Shown here: piece by piece, positions 1 through 11,659 of the stretch | How the letters are laid out: every line of letters starts with the position of its first letter | How positions within the stretch are numbered: the stretch's first letter is position 1 | Assembly: GCA_023229845.1 (NCBI GenBank) | Contig: JALNYK010000008.1 | Location: 1-64,000, forward strand | From: Gallionella sp. | Lineage (GTDB): Bacteria; Pseudomonadota; Gammaproteobacteria; Burkholderiales; Gallionellaceae | DNA: 64,000 nucleotides | Direction: 5' to 3' | Translations under genes and position numbers: made by a program | The notes under the pieces: model-generated | The model's input: only the letters and a program-made list of their open reading frames with translations | The model's database searches: none | Told to the model about the DNA's origin: nothing

Positions 1-1
1 C

Positions 2-190
2 CAGCGCGATCTCGCGCGTCAGCGGCAGCAGCGTCCGATGCTTGTCGAACATCACCTGCCGCCCGGCAAACAATCCCGCCCAATCCTCGTTCACCCGCGA
101 CAGCAGTTGCAGGGAAAAAAACCATGCTAGGGTCGAAAAGCCGAGGAGCAACCCGAAGATCAGCAGGGAGAATTTATGTCTTAAATTCAC
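2..190 (-). CDS. Membrane sensor protein, N-terminal fragment (runs off window)
   Basis: The minus-strand frame is open from a GTG at 190 to the window edge and gives 63 residues. A basic N-terminus (NLRHKFSLL) is followed by a hydrophobic segment of about 20 residues (LLIFGLLLGFSTLAWFFSLQ) and then a polar stretch. This is the layout of the first membrane helix and start of the extracytoplasmic domain of histidine kinases, GGDEF proteins or chemoreceptors. No good ribosome binding site precedes the GTG, and an in-frame stop lies about 50 bases upstream, so the true start must lie between the two. The effector domain is outside the window, so the output function cannot be told. Confidence 0.5.
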   Translation of the reverse strand, partial: MNLRHKFSLLIFGLLLGFSTLAWFFSLQLLSRVNEDWAGLFAGRQVMFDKHRTLLPLTREIAL

Positions 191-274
191 GGCAACGTTG
201 TCGAGTAATCGAATCAGGAGGGCGGCAAACAGCGCGGAAGTCTAACAGAAAACATCCGGCGCTCCTGCAGCCCG

Positions 275-637
275 TCAGGCCTCGATATCGATATGCTCGG
301 TCTGGTCTCCCGTCCGCTGTTTGTGGCGCCTGCGCTCCAGTCCAGCACGCAGTTCGAACAGCACCGGCAGACGCCGGAGGCGGCGGCAGTAGGTGCGCCG
401 TTCACCTTGTGTCTGCGCATCCTGCCGCCGCTCAGTCGATTCCCGCGCAGGCTCCTGCGAAGCTTCTCGCGCAGGCTCCCGCTCCGGCTCGCGACGTTCG
501 TGCGGCTCCACCACCAGCGGCGGCAGCGTGCGCGACCGCACGGGCTTAGCCGCCTTGACCGCTGCCGGACCGCTCACTGTCAAACTTTCGCCCACCCCGG
601 TAATCCTCGGAGGGGGAAGGCTGGGCACATATTTCAT
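275..637 (-). CDS. Small charged protein of unknown function
   Basis: A 120-residue protein with no recognised domain. The start at 637 is chosen over an upstream ATG because AAGGAG lies 7 bases before it. The N-terminus is Pro/Gly rich (MKYVPSLPPPRITGVGE). The middle is extremely rich in Arg and Glu (residues about 45-75), and the C-terminal third has an Arg-rich RRLRRLPVLFELRAGLERR stretch ending in an acidic tail. It looks soluble, with no signal peptide. It lies just downstream of the chemoreceptor gene on the same strand, separated by 91 bases. The high Arg/Glu content partly reflects GC-rich codons, so the gene is likely but not certain. Confidence 0.5.
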   Translation of the reverse strand: MKYVPSLPPPRITGVGESLTVSGPAAVKAAKPVRSRTLPPLVVEPHERREPEREPAREASQEPARESTERRQDAQTQGERRTYCRRLRRLPVLFELRAGLERRRHKQRTGDQTEHIDIEA

Positions 638-728
638 GGTTGCACTCCTTTCGGACACAACGAAACCAAAACCACCGCAAGCGGCTATGCCGCCTGCCGT
701 CACACCGTCTTGCCGCCGCCCTCCCTCA

Positions 729-2795
729 TCAGCCGATCGCGCACTTGGTCAGCGGATAACCTGCCTTCCTCAATTCGACCGCCGACTTGGCCAATTCCTC
801 GGCTTCGTTTTTGGCCTCGACGGCGGCATGTGCATTGCTGTCCACCAACTGGCTGATGCTCTCCAGACTGGCCGACACGCTCGCCCCGGCTTCGGACTGT
901 TCCTTCGACGCTCCGGCAATGTGTTCAATACGCTCCGAGACGCTGTTGGTCGCCGCCATAATCTCTTTCAGCCCCTCGCCATTCTTGCGGATCAGCGCAA
1001 TGCCGATCTCCACTTCGGCCACAGCCTCGTGCATCGATTTTACCGCCGCATCCGAGATCGTGCTGATCTCGCCGATGGTAAGGGCAATGTCCTTGGTGCT
1101 GGACGCAGTGCGCTCCGCCAGCTTGCGCACCTCGTCCGCAACCACGGCGAAGCCGCGTCCCTGCTCGCCGGCGCGCGCAGCCTCGATCGCGGCATTCAGC
1201 GCCAGCAAATTGGTCTGTTCGGCGATCTCCTTGATCGCATTGGCAATCGAGCCGATGTTCTCTACCGCGCTACCCAGATCGGAAATCGTGCTGCTGGTGC
1301 CCCGAACGGTATCCGCCACCTTGCTGGTCGCGGCGATGCTCAACTCCATGTTGCGGCTGTTTGCCTCGACCACCTGTTGCATCGCCCGCGCATCGCCGAG
1401 CGAATCCCCAGCCATGTTGGCGACCCCGGCGACCGAACGGCTGAAGCCCTCCATCGTGCCGGTGATCTCCTGGATATGCTGGTGCTCGTTCGCCGCATTG
1501 TCGGCGACGCTGGATACCCGCGTGCCCATGTCCGCGATACGCTTCTGCATCTTGCCGACCGGCGTGACCACCTCGTCGACGATGGTGCGCAGATAGGACT
1601 GCATGGTCTGCACGCCGCACAGCAGCACGCCCAACTCATCGCGCCCGGCAATGTCGATCTCCTCGTTCATGTCGCCCTGCATCAGCTTCTCGAACTCGCG
1701 CTGTGCAATATCTGCCGGATTCGCAACATATTTTTTGACCAGGAAAGCGAGGTAGAAGAACAGAAACACCTGCAACGCAATCTGGCCAATCAGCGTGCGC
1801 TGCTCAAGCTTTGCAATCGCATCGAATTGCGGCGTCACGTCGATCTCCAGTTCCGACACCCCGAGCACGGCCCCTTCCTCAACCTGGTGGCAACCGGTGC
1901 AATCCGTGCCATGAAAATCCTTGCTGGCCAGGTAGGGGGTCACAACATGGACATGCGTCCCGTCCTCGTTGAACGTCACGATCTGCTGTCTGGTCTCGAT
2001 CACCCGGCGTTGCACGTCGTTTGATATCTGCTCTTCCGGCAGGCCGGGGCCATACGCATCCACCACAGGTTTGGCGCGCACCATCTGAACCGACATGACG
2101 CCCTCGGATACGGATATCTTATGCAGCAGCAACTTGCGCAGATCGGGATTGCCGATCTGCCCGGCAACCATCAGCATGTTGGAGCTATCGATAATCTCGT
2201 TGGAAAGCTTTCCGGCATCCCTGATCGCGGCCGTCCGCGCATCGTCCTTCATGTGTTCGAACACGGAATATTGGCCGTATCCGAGCGCCGCCAACAGGGT
2301 GACCTGGATCGCGAACTGCAGCTTGCGCGACAAAGTCCAGTTGCCAAACTTGAAACGCTCGAAACGGGATACAAGCTGCTCGCCGCTCTGGTTGATCCGG
2401 CGATACAGGCTCTCGGCCTCGGCGACCTGTGCGCGTGTTGGAGGTCGGCGCACCGAGGAATAGCCGATAACTTCGCCGCCCTCGAACACCGGCGCAACCG
2501 TCGCGCGCACCCAGTAATAATCGCCGTTCTTGCAGCGGTTCTTGACCGTGCCGCGCCATGGACGGCGCTCCTTAAGCGTATCCCACAGCCACTTGAAGGC
2601 CTGCGGCGGCATGTCCGGGTGGCGCACGATGTTGTGGCTCTTTCCGATCAGTTCTTCGCGCGCATAACCGGACATATCGACGAAAGCATCGTTGGCATAG
2701 GTAATGATGCCCTTGGTGTCGGTGCGCGAAATCAGCACCGTGTTATGCGGGAATGGCACTTCCTTTTGTGAAACATAGGCATTCTTGTTCTGCAC
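729..2795 (-). CDS. Methyl-accepting chemotaxis protein with PAS and periplasmic heme-c domain
   Basis: A 688-residue chemoreceptor. The N-terminal cytoplasmic PAS domain resembles Aer (residues about 15-120, with [20 protein letters not shown] and RHPDMP). A first membrane helix follows near residue 165, then a periplasmic domain of about 150 residues with one CxxCH motif (CTGCH, residues 299-303). After that come a second helix ([16 protein letters not shown]), a HAMP region and a full MCP signalling tip ([20 protein letters not shown]). The GTG start at 2795 gives the usual short Aer-like lead into the PAS domain; a longer frame to 2918 adds unrelated residues. The CxxCH motif implies covalent heme attached in the periplasm, as in the known Geobacter heme-sensing chemoreceptors. 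The likely role is redox or ligand sensing for taxis. Confidence 0.92.
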   Translation of the reverse strand: MQNKNAYVSQKEVPFPHNTVLISRTDTKGIITYANDAFVDMSGYAREELIGKSHNIVRHPDMPPQAFKWLWDTLKERRPWRGTVKNRCKNGDYYWVRATVAPVFEGGEVIGYSSVRRPPTRAQVAEAESLYRRINQSGEQLVSRFERFKFGNWTLSRKLQFAIQVTLLAALGYGQYSVFEHMKDDARTAAIRDAGKLSNEIIDSSNMLMVAGQIGNPDLRKLLLHKISVSEGVMSVQMVRAKPVVDAYGPGLPEEQISNDVQRRVIETRQQIVTFNEDGTHVHVVTPYLASKDFHGTDCTGCHQVEEGAVLGVSELEIDVTPQFDAIAKLEQRTLIGQIALQVFLFFYLAFLVKKYVANPADIAQREFEKLMQGDMNEEIDIAGRDELGVLLCGVQTMQSYLRTIVDEVVTPVGKMQKRIADMGTRVSSVADNAANEHQHIQEITGTMEGFSRSVAGVANMAGDSLGDARAMQQVVEANSRNMELSIAATSKVADTVRGTSSTISDLGSAVENIGSIANAIKEIAEQTNLLALNAAIEAARAGEQGRGFAVVADEVRKLAERTASSTKDIALTIGEISTISDAAVKSMHEAVAEVEIGIALIRKNGEGLKEIMAATNSVSERIEHIAGASKEQSEAGASVSASLESISQLVDSNAHAAVEAKNEAEELAKSAVELRKAGYPLTKCAIG

Positions 2796-2970
2796 AACTT
2801 CCCCCCGACATAACGCTTCAGTTATTTGGTTCTGCCCACGGCGAAACGATGATGTCCGCCTGCGAGCTCCAATCACGCAGACCAGAGTAGCAAGCTTATA
2901 CAGCAAACAAACCGTCAAATAGGGGTTGGGAACAGGGTTATTTAGGAAAGTGCTGAACGAGTATGGTTTT

Positions 2971-3037
2971 GTCGTTCCCGCGAAAGCGGGAACCCAGTTA
3001 AATCAAAAAGCTGGATTCCCGCTTTCGCGGGAATGAC
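2971..3037. repeat. Palindromic intergenic repeat (CCCGCGAAAGCGGG type)
   Basis: Two 27-base arms, each itself containing CCCGCGAAAGCGGG or its complement, face each other across a 13-base AT-rich spacer, with one or two mismatches between arms. This is a widespread dispersed repeat type in proteobacterial genomes. It sits in the 474-base gap 2796-3269, which otherwise holds only a short gene remnant. Confidence 0.85.
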
Positions 3038-3063
3038 GATTTAATCAGTATTTCCTTAGGAAC

Positions 3064-3120
3064 CAGTTCATTCCTTTCTTTGAGCAGCACATACGACACC
3101 GGTATCACCAGCAACCGCCA
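3064..3120 (-). pseudogene. Remnant of an RND metal-efflux pump C-terminus
   Basis: The minus strand here reads RLLVIPVSYVLLKERNEL without a start codon. This closely matches the end of the CusA protein encoded at 18064-21198 (LLVIPVLYALIKAREINLL). The frame runs straight on into the palindromic repeat and stops there. Nothing upstream of it resembles the rest of an RND pump. It looks like the last scrap of a deleted second cusA/czcA gene at the end of the metal island. The match is short, so chance similarity cannot be excluded. Confidence 0.4.
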
Positions 3121-3269
3121 ATCACGGCGCTGGGCGACCCAAATCACAAATGCTATTTCTCGATTTCATTAATCGAAACGCCCTGTCATCAGTGGCGCTT
3201 TAACCAGACCTGATTGAACCCGGCAATCACCGCCGCCTCGCACGGCAACTGCCGGTCAAGCCGCATCGC

Positions 3270-3812
3270 CTATTTCCTGGACATGGCGTCGCGCATTTCC
3301 TCGCGCTGCATCATCTGTTCCATCATCATCTGCATCATCTCCATGCGCCCCTCCATCATCTGATACATAGGCATCATGTCGCCGGCCTGAGCCTGCGGCC
3401 CTTTGCCCTGCCCCATCATACCCATACCCATGCCCATCCCCTGTCCAGAGCCCACCATGCCCATCATCGTCTTGCCGCGCATCATGCCCATGGTGTCGCG
3501 CAGCGCTTGCGCATGCTCCTGCATCAGCCTTTTACGCTCGGCGGGGTCCTTGGCCTCGCGCAGCTTGGACATGAGCGCCTGCGCCTGTCTCATACGCTCT
3601 TGCGCCTTGACCATCTGCGCGTCAGTAATGCCCCCCGGGCCGCTCATGGCTTTATCAGGTGCGGCTGGTTGCCCGGGCTGTACCGTTTTCTCCGGTGCGC
3701 TCTTGGCCGCAGGCGTACCGCCCTGTTCCGGATGATGCTCATCGACGGCATAAACCGCTGGTGCACCGCCACACAACACCGCAACAACACTGCTAATCAG
3801 CAACTTTTTCAT
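3270..3812 (-). CDS. Methionine-rich periplasmic metal-binding protein
   Basis: A 180-residue protein with a clear signal peptide (KKLLISSVVAVLCGGAPAVYA). The start at 3812 is 6 bases after GGAG; an ATG two codons earlier would touch the ribosome binding site. The mature part has a Pro/Ala-rich region, a charged helical region (residues about 65-110), then runs of Met with Gly and Gln (GQGMGMGMGMMGQG) and a Met-rich helix (MMEGRMEMMQMMMEQMMQ). Clusters of Met thioethers bind Cu(I) or Ag(I), as in PcoA/CopA Met-rich loops. As the last gene of the copper island, directly after the copper ATPase, a periplasmic copper-buffering role is inferred. No named family was recognised. Confidence 0.8.
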   Translation of the reverse strand: MKKLLISSVVAVLCGGAPAVYAVDEHHPEQGGTPAAKSAPEKTVQPGQPAAPDKAMSGPGGITDAQMVKAQERMRQAQALMSKLREAKDPAERKRLMQEHAQALRDTMGMMRGKTMMGMVGSGQGMGMGMGMMGQGKGPQAQAGDMMPMYQMMEGRMEMMQMMMEQMMQREEMRDAMSRK

Positions 3813-3935
3813 GACCATCTCCTTTCAGATTGAAGAAAAACACCCATACACTGCAGGTGCATTGTTGGAACTACATCAAATCGTGAAGTGCGGCTGCACT
3901 CCCTTCAAAGAGTTCACATCATCGAAAACTACCGA

Positions 3936-6388
<2,453 letters not shown>

Positions 6389-6392
<4 letters not shown>

Positions 6393-7072
6393 GAACCGCT
6401 CCTTTCATATGAAGAAACCGGGTGCGGGGGTATTGCGAGAGATGTATCTGAACTGTAAGGGGGCATACATTTCGATGCGACCATCTCGCGCAGCACACAC
6501 TCTTCTGCCAGGAATGCCCGTACTGCAACAGGATCAAATTGTGTGCCGCTCATGTTGACGATTTCCGCGAGCGCCTGATCGAACGACAGCGCCTTGCGAT
6601 AAGGGCGATCAGAAGTCATTGCGTCCAGAGTATCGATTACGGAAAACAGTCTCGCGCCCAAACAGATTTGCTCGCCATGCAACCCGCGTGGATAACCGCT
6701 TCCATCGAAGCGCTCCTCATGGCTGAGCACGATTTCGGCGGCTTCTTCCATACCGGGAATTTTCGAGACAATCCGGAATCCCTTTTCGGGATGGGTCCGC
6801 ATTTCCCGCCACTCATCTTCGTCGAGCGGCCCCTGTTTCAACAGGATGGCATCGGACACGCCGATCTTCCCGGCATCATGCAGCAGGGAACCCCAGTAAA
6901 TCTGGCGAAGTTGATCGGGATCGGCGATGAAACGACGCGCCAACACCAAGGTATGGCAGGCCACCCGCCTGGAATGGTCACCTGTTTCATGTTCGCGAAT
7001 GTCCAGCGCCTCGGCCAATGCCTCGGCAAATGCGGCATCTGCCCGTTCCAGAATATCTGCTTCTGCTTTCAT
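6389..7072 (-). CDS. HD-GYP domain protein, probable cyclic-di-GMP phosphodiesterase
   Basis: A 227-residue protein that is essentially a stand-alone HD-GYP domain. It has H33, the HD dyad in LLHDAGKIG (H65, D66), and the extended motif [16 protein letters not shown] (GYP at 126-128). This family hydrolyses c-di-GMP. No receiver or membrane domain is present. The C-terminus (after about residue 195) is unusual and may be disordered. The stop codon overlaps the start of the copper ATPase by four bases, so the two are probably translated together, linking a signalling enzyme to copper export. The catalytic residues look intact; what controls it is unknown. Confidence 0.88.
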
Positions 7073-7210
7073 TCAGTTTCCTCCGAAAACAACTCGACAG
7101 AATTGCCGATTCGTCGTGCATACCGAAACGATTGCCATTTCCCTTGTCGCGATAGCGGGGCGCCACGCACCAAACCGGCCATATTGCCCTTCATGCCCTG
7201 TCCGCTGCTG

Positions 7211-8098
7211 TCAGAACCAGAAACGCACACCGGCGACCCAGCGCGTCTCGCGGGATTTCACCCCCGCCGCGCGGGCCAGATCGGCCGTCCCGCCGAACTT
7301 GGCGGCCCATTCGATACCCGCATAGGGCGCGAACTGGCGGGAGAATTCGTACCTGAAACGCAAACCGGCCGCGCCGTCGGACAACCCGCAGCCGGTATTC
7401 CGGGCCGGGTCACGCTTGCCATACAAGTTGAACTCGACGCGCGGCTGCAGAACGAATTTCTGCGTAAGCAGCAATTCGTATTCCACCCCCAGACGCAGCG
7501 CAGTTCGCCCATTGCCGCCCACATAGGCGGCCGCATCGACTTCGAACCAGTAAGGCGCGAGACCCTGCACGCCGAAAGCCAGCCAGTTGCGGGCAGCACC
7601 CGCGCCGCCGTCGTGGCGCATGCCCAATTGCGCATCCCAGTATGCGGCGACGGCATGGCCCCACAGCAGTTCGGTGCGGGATTCCCGCAGTTTGCCTCCG
7701 GCAGCTTCGCCCTCGACCTTGACCACCGCGCGGTCGTAATCGCGCCCGAACCAGACTAGTGCGTCATAGACCGTGTTATTGCCATCGCGGCTATGCGCCC
7801 GTTCCAGCCGGTCGATGAGCAGCGCGCCGAAGTTATGCTCGTCGGACAGGCGCAGGATGCGCGGCCCGGGCAGCACATACGGCCCAGTATCGAGTGTGTA
7901 GCCGCCCGACCATGCATGCGGGTCGCGCGCATCGGGCGGGGCTGAGCCGCCCTGCATGTTCATTTCGCCATGCTCCATGCCAGTCGCGCCGTGATCCATG
8001 CCGCCGTGATCCATCGCGGCGGCGAGCGCCCAGACGGGTAGTGCGAACAACCCGATGATGGCCATTGCGAGGAGATACGTGCGCATATCGATCATCAT
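7211..8098 (-). CDS. copB: Copper resistance protein B (outer membrane)
   Basis: A 295-residue CopB/PcoB-type protein. It has a signal peptide (TYLLAMAIIGLFALPVWALA), a short His/Met-rich segment (MDHGGMDHGATGMEHGEMNM) and then a beta-barrel region ending in the aromatic C-terminus GVRFWF typical of outer-membrane proteins. The start at 8098 has GGAGG 6 bases upstream. An ATG at 8116 overlaps the stop of the multicopper oxidase gene (ATGA) but has no ribosome binding site. It acts with the oxidase CopA in periplasmic copper sequestration or oxidation. The His/Met segment is much shorter than in some homologues. Confidence 0.93.
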   Translation of the reverse strand: MMIDMRTYLLAMAIIGLFALPVWALAAAMDHGGMDHGATGMEHGEMNMQGGSAPPDARDPHAWSGGYTLDTGPYVLPGPRILRLSDEHNFGALLIDRLERAHSRDGNNTVYDALVWFGRDYDRAVVKVEGEAAGGKLRESRTELLWGHAVAAYWDAQLGMRHDGGAGAARNWLAFGVQGLAPYWFEVDAAAYVGGNGRTALRLGVEYELLLTQKFVLQPRVEFNLYGKRDPARNTGCGLSDGAAGLRFRYEFSRQFAPYAGIEWAAKFGGTADLARAAGVKSRETRWVAGVRFWF

Positions 8099-8112
8099 CG
8101 GTTTCCTCCCGT

Positions 8113-9927
8113 TCATGCCACGACCACTTCGCGGAACATGCCCGCATCCATGTGGAGCATCAGATGGCAATGAAAAGCCCAGCGTCCGGGCGCGTCGGCC
8201 GTGACGAGAAAGCCAATGCGTTGCGCCGGCTGCACCGGAATGGTGTGGCGGCGCGCCTGGAAGCCGCCGCCGTCCTGTTCCAGTTCGCTCCACATGCCGT
8301 GCAGGTGCATGGGGTGGGTCATCATGGTGTCGTTATGGAGTATGACGCGCAACCGCTCGTTATGGCGGAAATGCACCGGCGTGGACTTGCCGAATTCGAG
8401 GCCGTCGAGCGACCACGCGTAACGCTCCATGTTGCCGGTCAGGTGTAGCTCGATTTCGCGTTCGGGCCCGCGCGGGTCGAGCGGACCGCCGATACTGTGC
8501 AGGTCCGCCAGCGTCAGCACGCGGCGCCCGTTGCCGCGCAGGCCGATGCCGGGGTCATCCAGGTTGGTGCGCGCCATGTCCACCCGCATGTCGGTGCCGG
8601 GGCCGTATTCGGTTTTCGCGTGACGCACCTGCGTACCCGGCCTGGCGAGTTCGCCGCCCATGTCCGTCCCGGACGGCATGGCGTGCATGCTGTGGTCCAT
8701 GGCCATGCCGCCGTGATCCATGCCTGCCATCCCGGCCATGCTGCCGGAACTGCCGTGATTCATGCCGCCTGCCATCGCGCCCATCATGTCGGTCATGCTC
8801 AGCCACTCGGCGGGATCGGTTTGCGGCACGGGTGCCGCCAGCCCCTCGCGCACAGCCAAGGTGCCGCGCGCGTAGCCGGTGCGGTCCATAGTCTGGGCAA
8901 AAACGGTATAGGCATCGTTCTGCGGCACCACCATCACATCGTAGGTTTCGCCCGGGCCGAACCTGAATTCGTCCACCGTTACCGGCTCGACGTTCTGGCC
9001 GTCCGCCTGCACCACGGTGAGCTTGAGCCCCGGTATCCGCACGTCGTAAAAAGTATTGGCTGCACTGTTGATGAAGCGCAGCCGGACCCGCTCGCCCGGA
9101 CGGAACAGTCCGGTCCAGTTGCCTGCGGGCGTGGTGCCGTTCATCAGGTAAGTGAGCGTCGCGGACGAGAGATCGGCCAGGTCGGTCGGGTTCATGCGCA
9201 TCTGGTTCCACATCTCGCGCCTGTCGATGGCGGCCTTGAGGCCGTTGCGCGACGCATCGCGCAAGAAGTCCAGCGCGGTCGGGCGGTTATGGTTGTAGTA
9301 GTCGCCCTGCATCTTGAGCTTGGCCAGGACGCGCATCGGATCTTCGTCGGTCCAGTCCGACAGCAGCACCACATGCTCGCGGTCGACCCGGTTCGTCTCC
9401 CCGGCGCCCGGTTCGATAACGATGGCCCCGTACATGCCGGTCTGTTCCTGCATGCCGGAGTGCGAGTGGTACCAGTAGGTGCCGCTCTGCCGAACCTTGA
9501 AGCGGTAGGTGTAGGTCTCCCCCGGCGCGATGCCCCTGAAGCTGATGCCCGGCACGCCGTCCATCGTGAACGGCAGGATGATGCCGTGCCAGTGTATGGA
9601 AGTGGCCTCGCGCAGCCTGTTGGTCACGCGCAGCGTGACCGTGTCGCCTTCGCGCCAGCGCAGCGTGGGCGCCGGGATCGAGCCGTTGATGGTGGTGGCC
9701 ATGCGCGGGCGACCGGTGAAATCGACCGGCGACTCGGCGATGACCAGGTCGAACTCGGTGCCGCCGAGCACCGGCGCGCCGCGGTTGGCCGCTTCTGCGC
9801 CGATTGCCCAGGACGGCCTGATGAGCGGCGACAGTCCGAGCAGCACGCCGCCGGCCGCAAGTCCCTGGACAAATCGCCTGCGCGGCCAATCCGGTTCGGC
9901 TGAAGGAAGCGAAGAATGACGATTCAT
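8113..9927 (-). CDS. copA: Multicopper oxidase, CopA/PcoA type
   Basis: A 604-residue periplasmic multicopper oxidase that oxidises or sequesters Cu(I). The Tat signal is RRRFVQG at residues 17-23, followed by a hydrophobic stretch. The four copper motifs are visible: HWHG (112-115), YHSHSG (about 153-158), HPMHLHG, and HCHLMLHMDAGM near the C-terminus. A Met/His-rich insert (MAGMAGMDHGGMAMDH and neighbours, about residues 390-430) is the usual Cu(I)-binding loop of PcoA. The ATG at 9927 lies 9 bases after GGAGG; a TTG two codons earlier is less likely. copB follows directly downstream. It shares its gene symbol in the literature with the ATPase of this island. Confidence 0.96.
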   Translation of the reverse strand: MNRHSSLPSAEPDWPRRRFVQGLAAGGVLLGLSPLIRPSWAIGAEAANRGAPVLGGTEFDLVIAESPVDFTGRPRMATTINGSIPAPTLRWREGDTVTLRVTNRLREATSIHWHGIILPFTMDGVPGISFRGIAPGETYTYRFKVRQSGTYWYHSHSGMQEQTGMYGAIVIEPGAGETNRVDREHVVLLSDWTDEDPMRVLAKLKMQGDYYNHNRPTALDFLRDASRNGLKAAIDRREMWNQMRMNPTDLADLSSATLTYLMNGTTPAGNWTGLFRPGERVRLRFINSAANTFYDVRIPGLKLTVVQADGQNVEPVTVDEFRFGPGETYDVMVVPQNDAYTVFAQTMDRTGYARGTLAVREGLAAPVPQTDPAEWLSMTDMMGAMAGGMNHGSSGSMAGMAGMDHGGMAMDHSMHAMPSGTDMGGELARPGTQVRHAKTEYGPGTDMRVDMARTNLDDPGIGLRGNGRRVLTLADLHSIGGPLDPRGPEREIELHLTGNMERYAWSLDGLEFGKSTPVHFRHNERLRVILHNDTMMTHPMHLHGMWSELEQDGGGFQARRHTIPVQPAQRIGFLVTADAPGRWAFHCHLMLHMDAGMFREVVVA

Positions 9928-9966
9928 CAGCAAGGCCCTCCATAAACGTCAATGCACCCGTGCGGA

Positions 9967-10449
9967 CTAATGGCAGCGTGTTCTGCCTGTCACCTCAAGG
10001 CTGCCGATCTCGCATTCTTCCTGGTAATTGATGAATGCCAACTTGAGCCGTTCCATCCAGCCGCCTCCGAGTTCGCTCCCGATCGACGCCAGTTTGTCCG
10101 CGATCTGCTCGGCCGTGACTTGCATCAAGTCATAGCGGATTTCGATGTTTTCGCCTTCGATGCAAATTTCATTTATTCCCATCATTGCAAGCAATGCGCG
10201 TTTGACGAGTTCCGCCTGACCGGCATCCAGTGGCGCAGACAGCACCATGCGCCGTTGCTTGATGACTTCTTTACCTTGTTGCGCGGCCGCCTTGCGGCCC
10301 GGTAAACCGGTGTACAAATGCGGATTTGCCAGGAACCGGTCTCTGCACTGCGCCGAACAGAAGGCGTAGCTGATGCCTCCATATTCGGTGGCGAACGATG
10401 TCCCGGAAACTGCCATGTGGCAAACCGGGTCTTCGACTGTCTTATTCAT
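9967..10449 (-). CDS. YHS-domain metal protein with C-terminal HMA-like region
   Basis: A 160-residue cytoplasmic protein; the start at 10449 follows AGGAGG by 6 bases. Residues about 5-45 are a YHS domain (DPVCHMAV, GISYAFCSAQCRDRF), a Cys-based metal-binding module. Residues about 65-130 (RRMVLSAPLDAGQAELVKRA...INEICIEGENIEIRYD) resemble a ferredoxin-like HMA fold in length and pattern but have no CxxC. The C-terminus is Cys-containing (EECEIGS, RTRCH). It lies 39 bases upstream of the multicopper oxidase gene in the same direction. A metallochaperone or metal-sensing role is inferred from context only. Confidence 0.8.
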   Translation of the reverse strand: MNKTVEDPVCHMAVSGTSFATEYGGISYAFCSAQCRDRFLANPHLYTGLPGRKAAAQQGKEVIKQRRMVLSAPLDAGQAELVKRALLAMMGINEICIEGENIEIRYDLMQVTAEQIADKLASIGSELGGGWMERLKLAFINYQEECEIGSLEVTGRTRCH

Positions 10450-10548
10450 GTTGACCTCCTGTAACGTAAATTGGCTCCGCCCGGAATCGTTTCGCACCAC
10501 CACTCTGCAATCCAGAACGGGAGCATTCCGAAAATAATTCTGCGGTCA

Positions 10549-10770
10549 CTACGGCGAACAACATGAACCACCTCTTTGCTGAATGGAAGGGCAAGGGGTT
10601 GTGCCGTAAGAACAGAAAACGCAACAATCCCCTTTCTTCGGCTTGAGCAAAGCACCGCATGCTTTGCATTCGTAGAACCACTGACAGGTGTCTGTTGGCA
10701 TTGTTTCCGTTTGTTCATTCCCGCATTCCGGGCATGTGATTGTCGATTCGAGAATGATTGTCTTGCTCAT
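10549..10770 (-). CDS. Small Cys-rich GDCC protein
   Basis: A 73-residue protein with two Cys pairs. CPECG near the N-terminus and CKACGALLKPKKGDCC with FCSYGTTPCP in the C-terminal half give a zinc-ribbon-like pattern; the GDCCxFCSYG motif marks a small family common in heavy-metal clusters. The start at 10770 overlaps the stop of the upstream methyltransferase gene (ATGA), pointing to translational coupling. The C-terminal CCSP adds another possible thiolate pair. It probably binds metal; no biochemical role is known to me. Confidence 0.82.
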   Translation of the reverse strand: MSKTIILESTITCPECGNEQTETMPTDTCQWFYECKACGALLKPKKGDCCVFCSYGTTPCPSIQQRGGSCCSP

Positions 10771-11411
10771 GAGACACCTTGGGTGCGATGAGGAACAAAT
10801 CTCGGAGTGCGGGCCGCATACTCCCGCCACTGCTCGCCAAAGCGGGTTGCCGCTTCCCGCTCCTCGATATAGGCCAGGCGCACATAAACCCAGACCAGGA
10901 TCGGGAACATTAGCAGCGTGATGATCGTCGGCCATTGCAGCAGGAAGCCGAACATTACCAGCACGAAAGCCGCATATTGCGGATGACGGATGCGCGCATA
11001 AGGGCCGGAGGTCGCGAGTTCGTTTCGCCGTACCGCTTGATAAAGCACTTTCCAGGACGAGGCCAGTAACCAGAAGCCGCCGACGATGAACGCCATGCTG
11101 AGCATATGAAACGGCCCGAAATGGGGATTAGTGCGCCAGCCGAACATCATCTCCAGCAAATGGCCGGCATCGTGCGACAGCCAATTCACGCCGGGGAACT
11201 GCTCGGTCAGCCAGCCGGAAAGAAAGTAGATCGTCAGCGGGAAACCGTACATTTCGGTGAACAGCGCCACGATGAAAGCCGAATACAGACCGAATGTGCG
11301 CCAGTCGCGCTTGCTTTGCGGCTTGGCGAAACTGAAGGCGAAAATGATGAATACCAGCGAGTTGATGATGACCAGTGACCACAAGCCGTAAGCGTTTTCC
11401 GCGGGGTTCAT
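10767..11411 (-). CDS. ICMT-family membrane methyltransferase
   Basis: A 214-residue membrane protein of the isoprenylcysteine carboxyl methyltransferase / phospholipid methyltransferase superfamily. It has about five hydrophobic segments and the cofactor-binding motif SGPYARIRHPQY followed by a helix (AAFVLVMFGFLLQWP) and a conserved EERE-type motif (IEEREAATRFGEQW). AAGGAG lies 5 bases before the ATG. Its start overlaps the stop of the DUF2933-like gene and its stop overlaps the small GDCC gene. The substrate in bacteria is uncertain; lipid methylation is plausible. It recurs in copper clusters next to YHS proteins. Confidence 0.9.
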   Translation of the reverse strand: MNPAENAYGLWSLVIINSLVFIIFAFSFAKPQSKRDWRTFGLYSAFIVALFTEMYGFPLTIYFLSGWLTEQFPGVNWLSHDAGHLLEMMFGWRTNPHFGPFHMLSMAFIVGGFWLLASSWKVLYQAVRRNELATSGPYARIRHPQYAAFVLVMFGFLLQWPTIITLLMFPILVWVYVRLAYIEEREAATRFGEQWREYAARTPRFVPHRTQGVS

Positions 11412-11659
11412 TTTTCGCTCCTTTCGCCATATTCATCATGGCTGCCGTGTGCGCCATGTCCATGGTGCATGAACAGATGCATCAACGGGCAGGCGAGCAG
11501 CAACAAGAACGGCAATGCGCCAAGCAGGTGGGCCTGGTGTTCGGTAATCAGAAAAAAAGCGGCAATCGCCAAAAAGGCAATGAGAACCCAGTTGTATCCG
11601 CGTGGGGCAGGATGTGAATCGTGCCCGGTATGATCATCATGTTCCATCATGCTTTCCAT
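11408..11659 (-). CDS. Small His-rich membrane protein (DUF2933-like)
   Basis: An 83-residue protein. A His/Asp-rich N-terminus (EHDDHTGHDSH) is followed by two hydrophobic helices (NWVLIAFLAIAAFFLI and LLGALPFLLLLACPLMHLF) and a His-rich tail (MHHGHGAHGSHDE). This matches the DUF2933 pattern (LLLLACPLMHLFMHHGH). Starts at 11650 or 11647 are possible and follow a better purine run. The stop overlaps the ICMT-family start (ATGA). The exposed His clusters suggest metal binding at the membrane. Confidence 0.82.
   Translation of the reverse strand: MESMMEHDDHTGHDSHPAPRGYNWVLIAFLAIAAFFLITEHQAHLLGALPFLLLLACPLMHLFMHHGHGAHGSHDEYGERSEK

Noticed and set aside
393..2024. 543-codon open frame opposite the chemoreceptor
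   Set aside because: Antisense shadow; the chemoreceptor frame has PAS, heme and signalling motifs.
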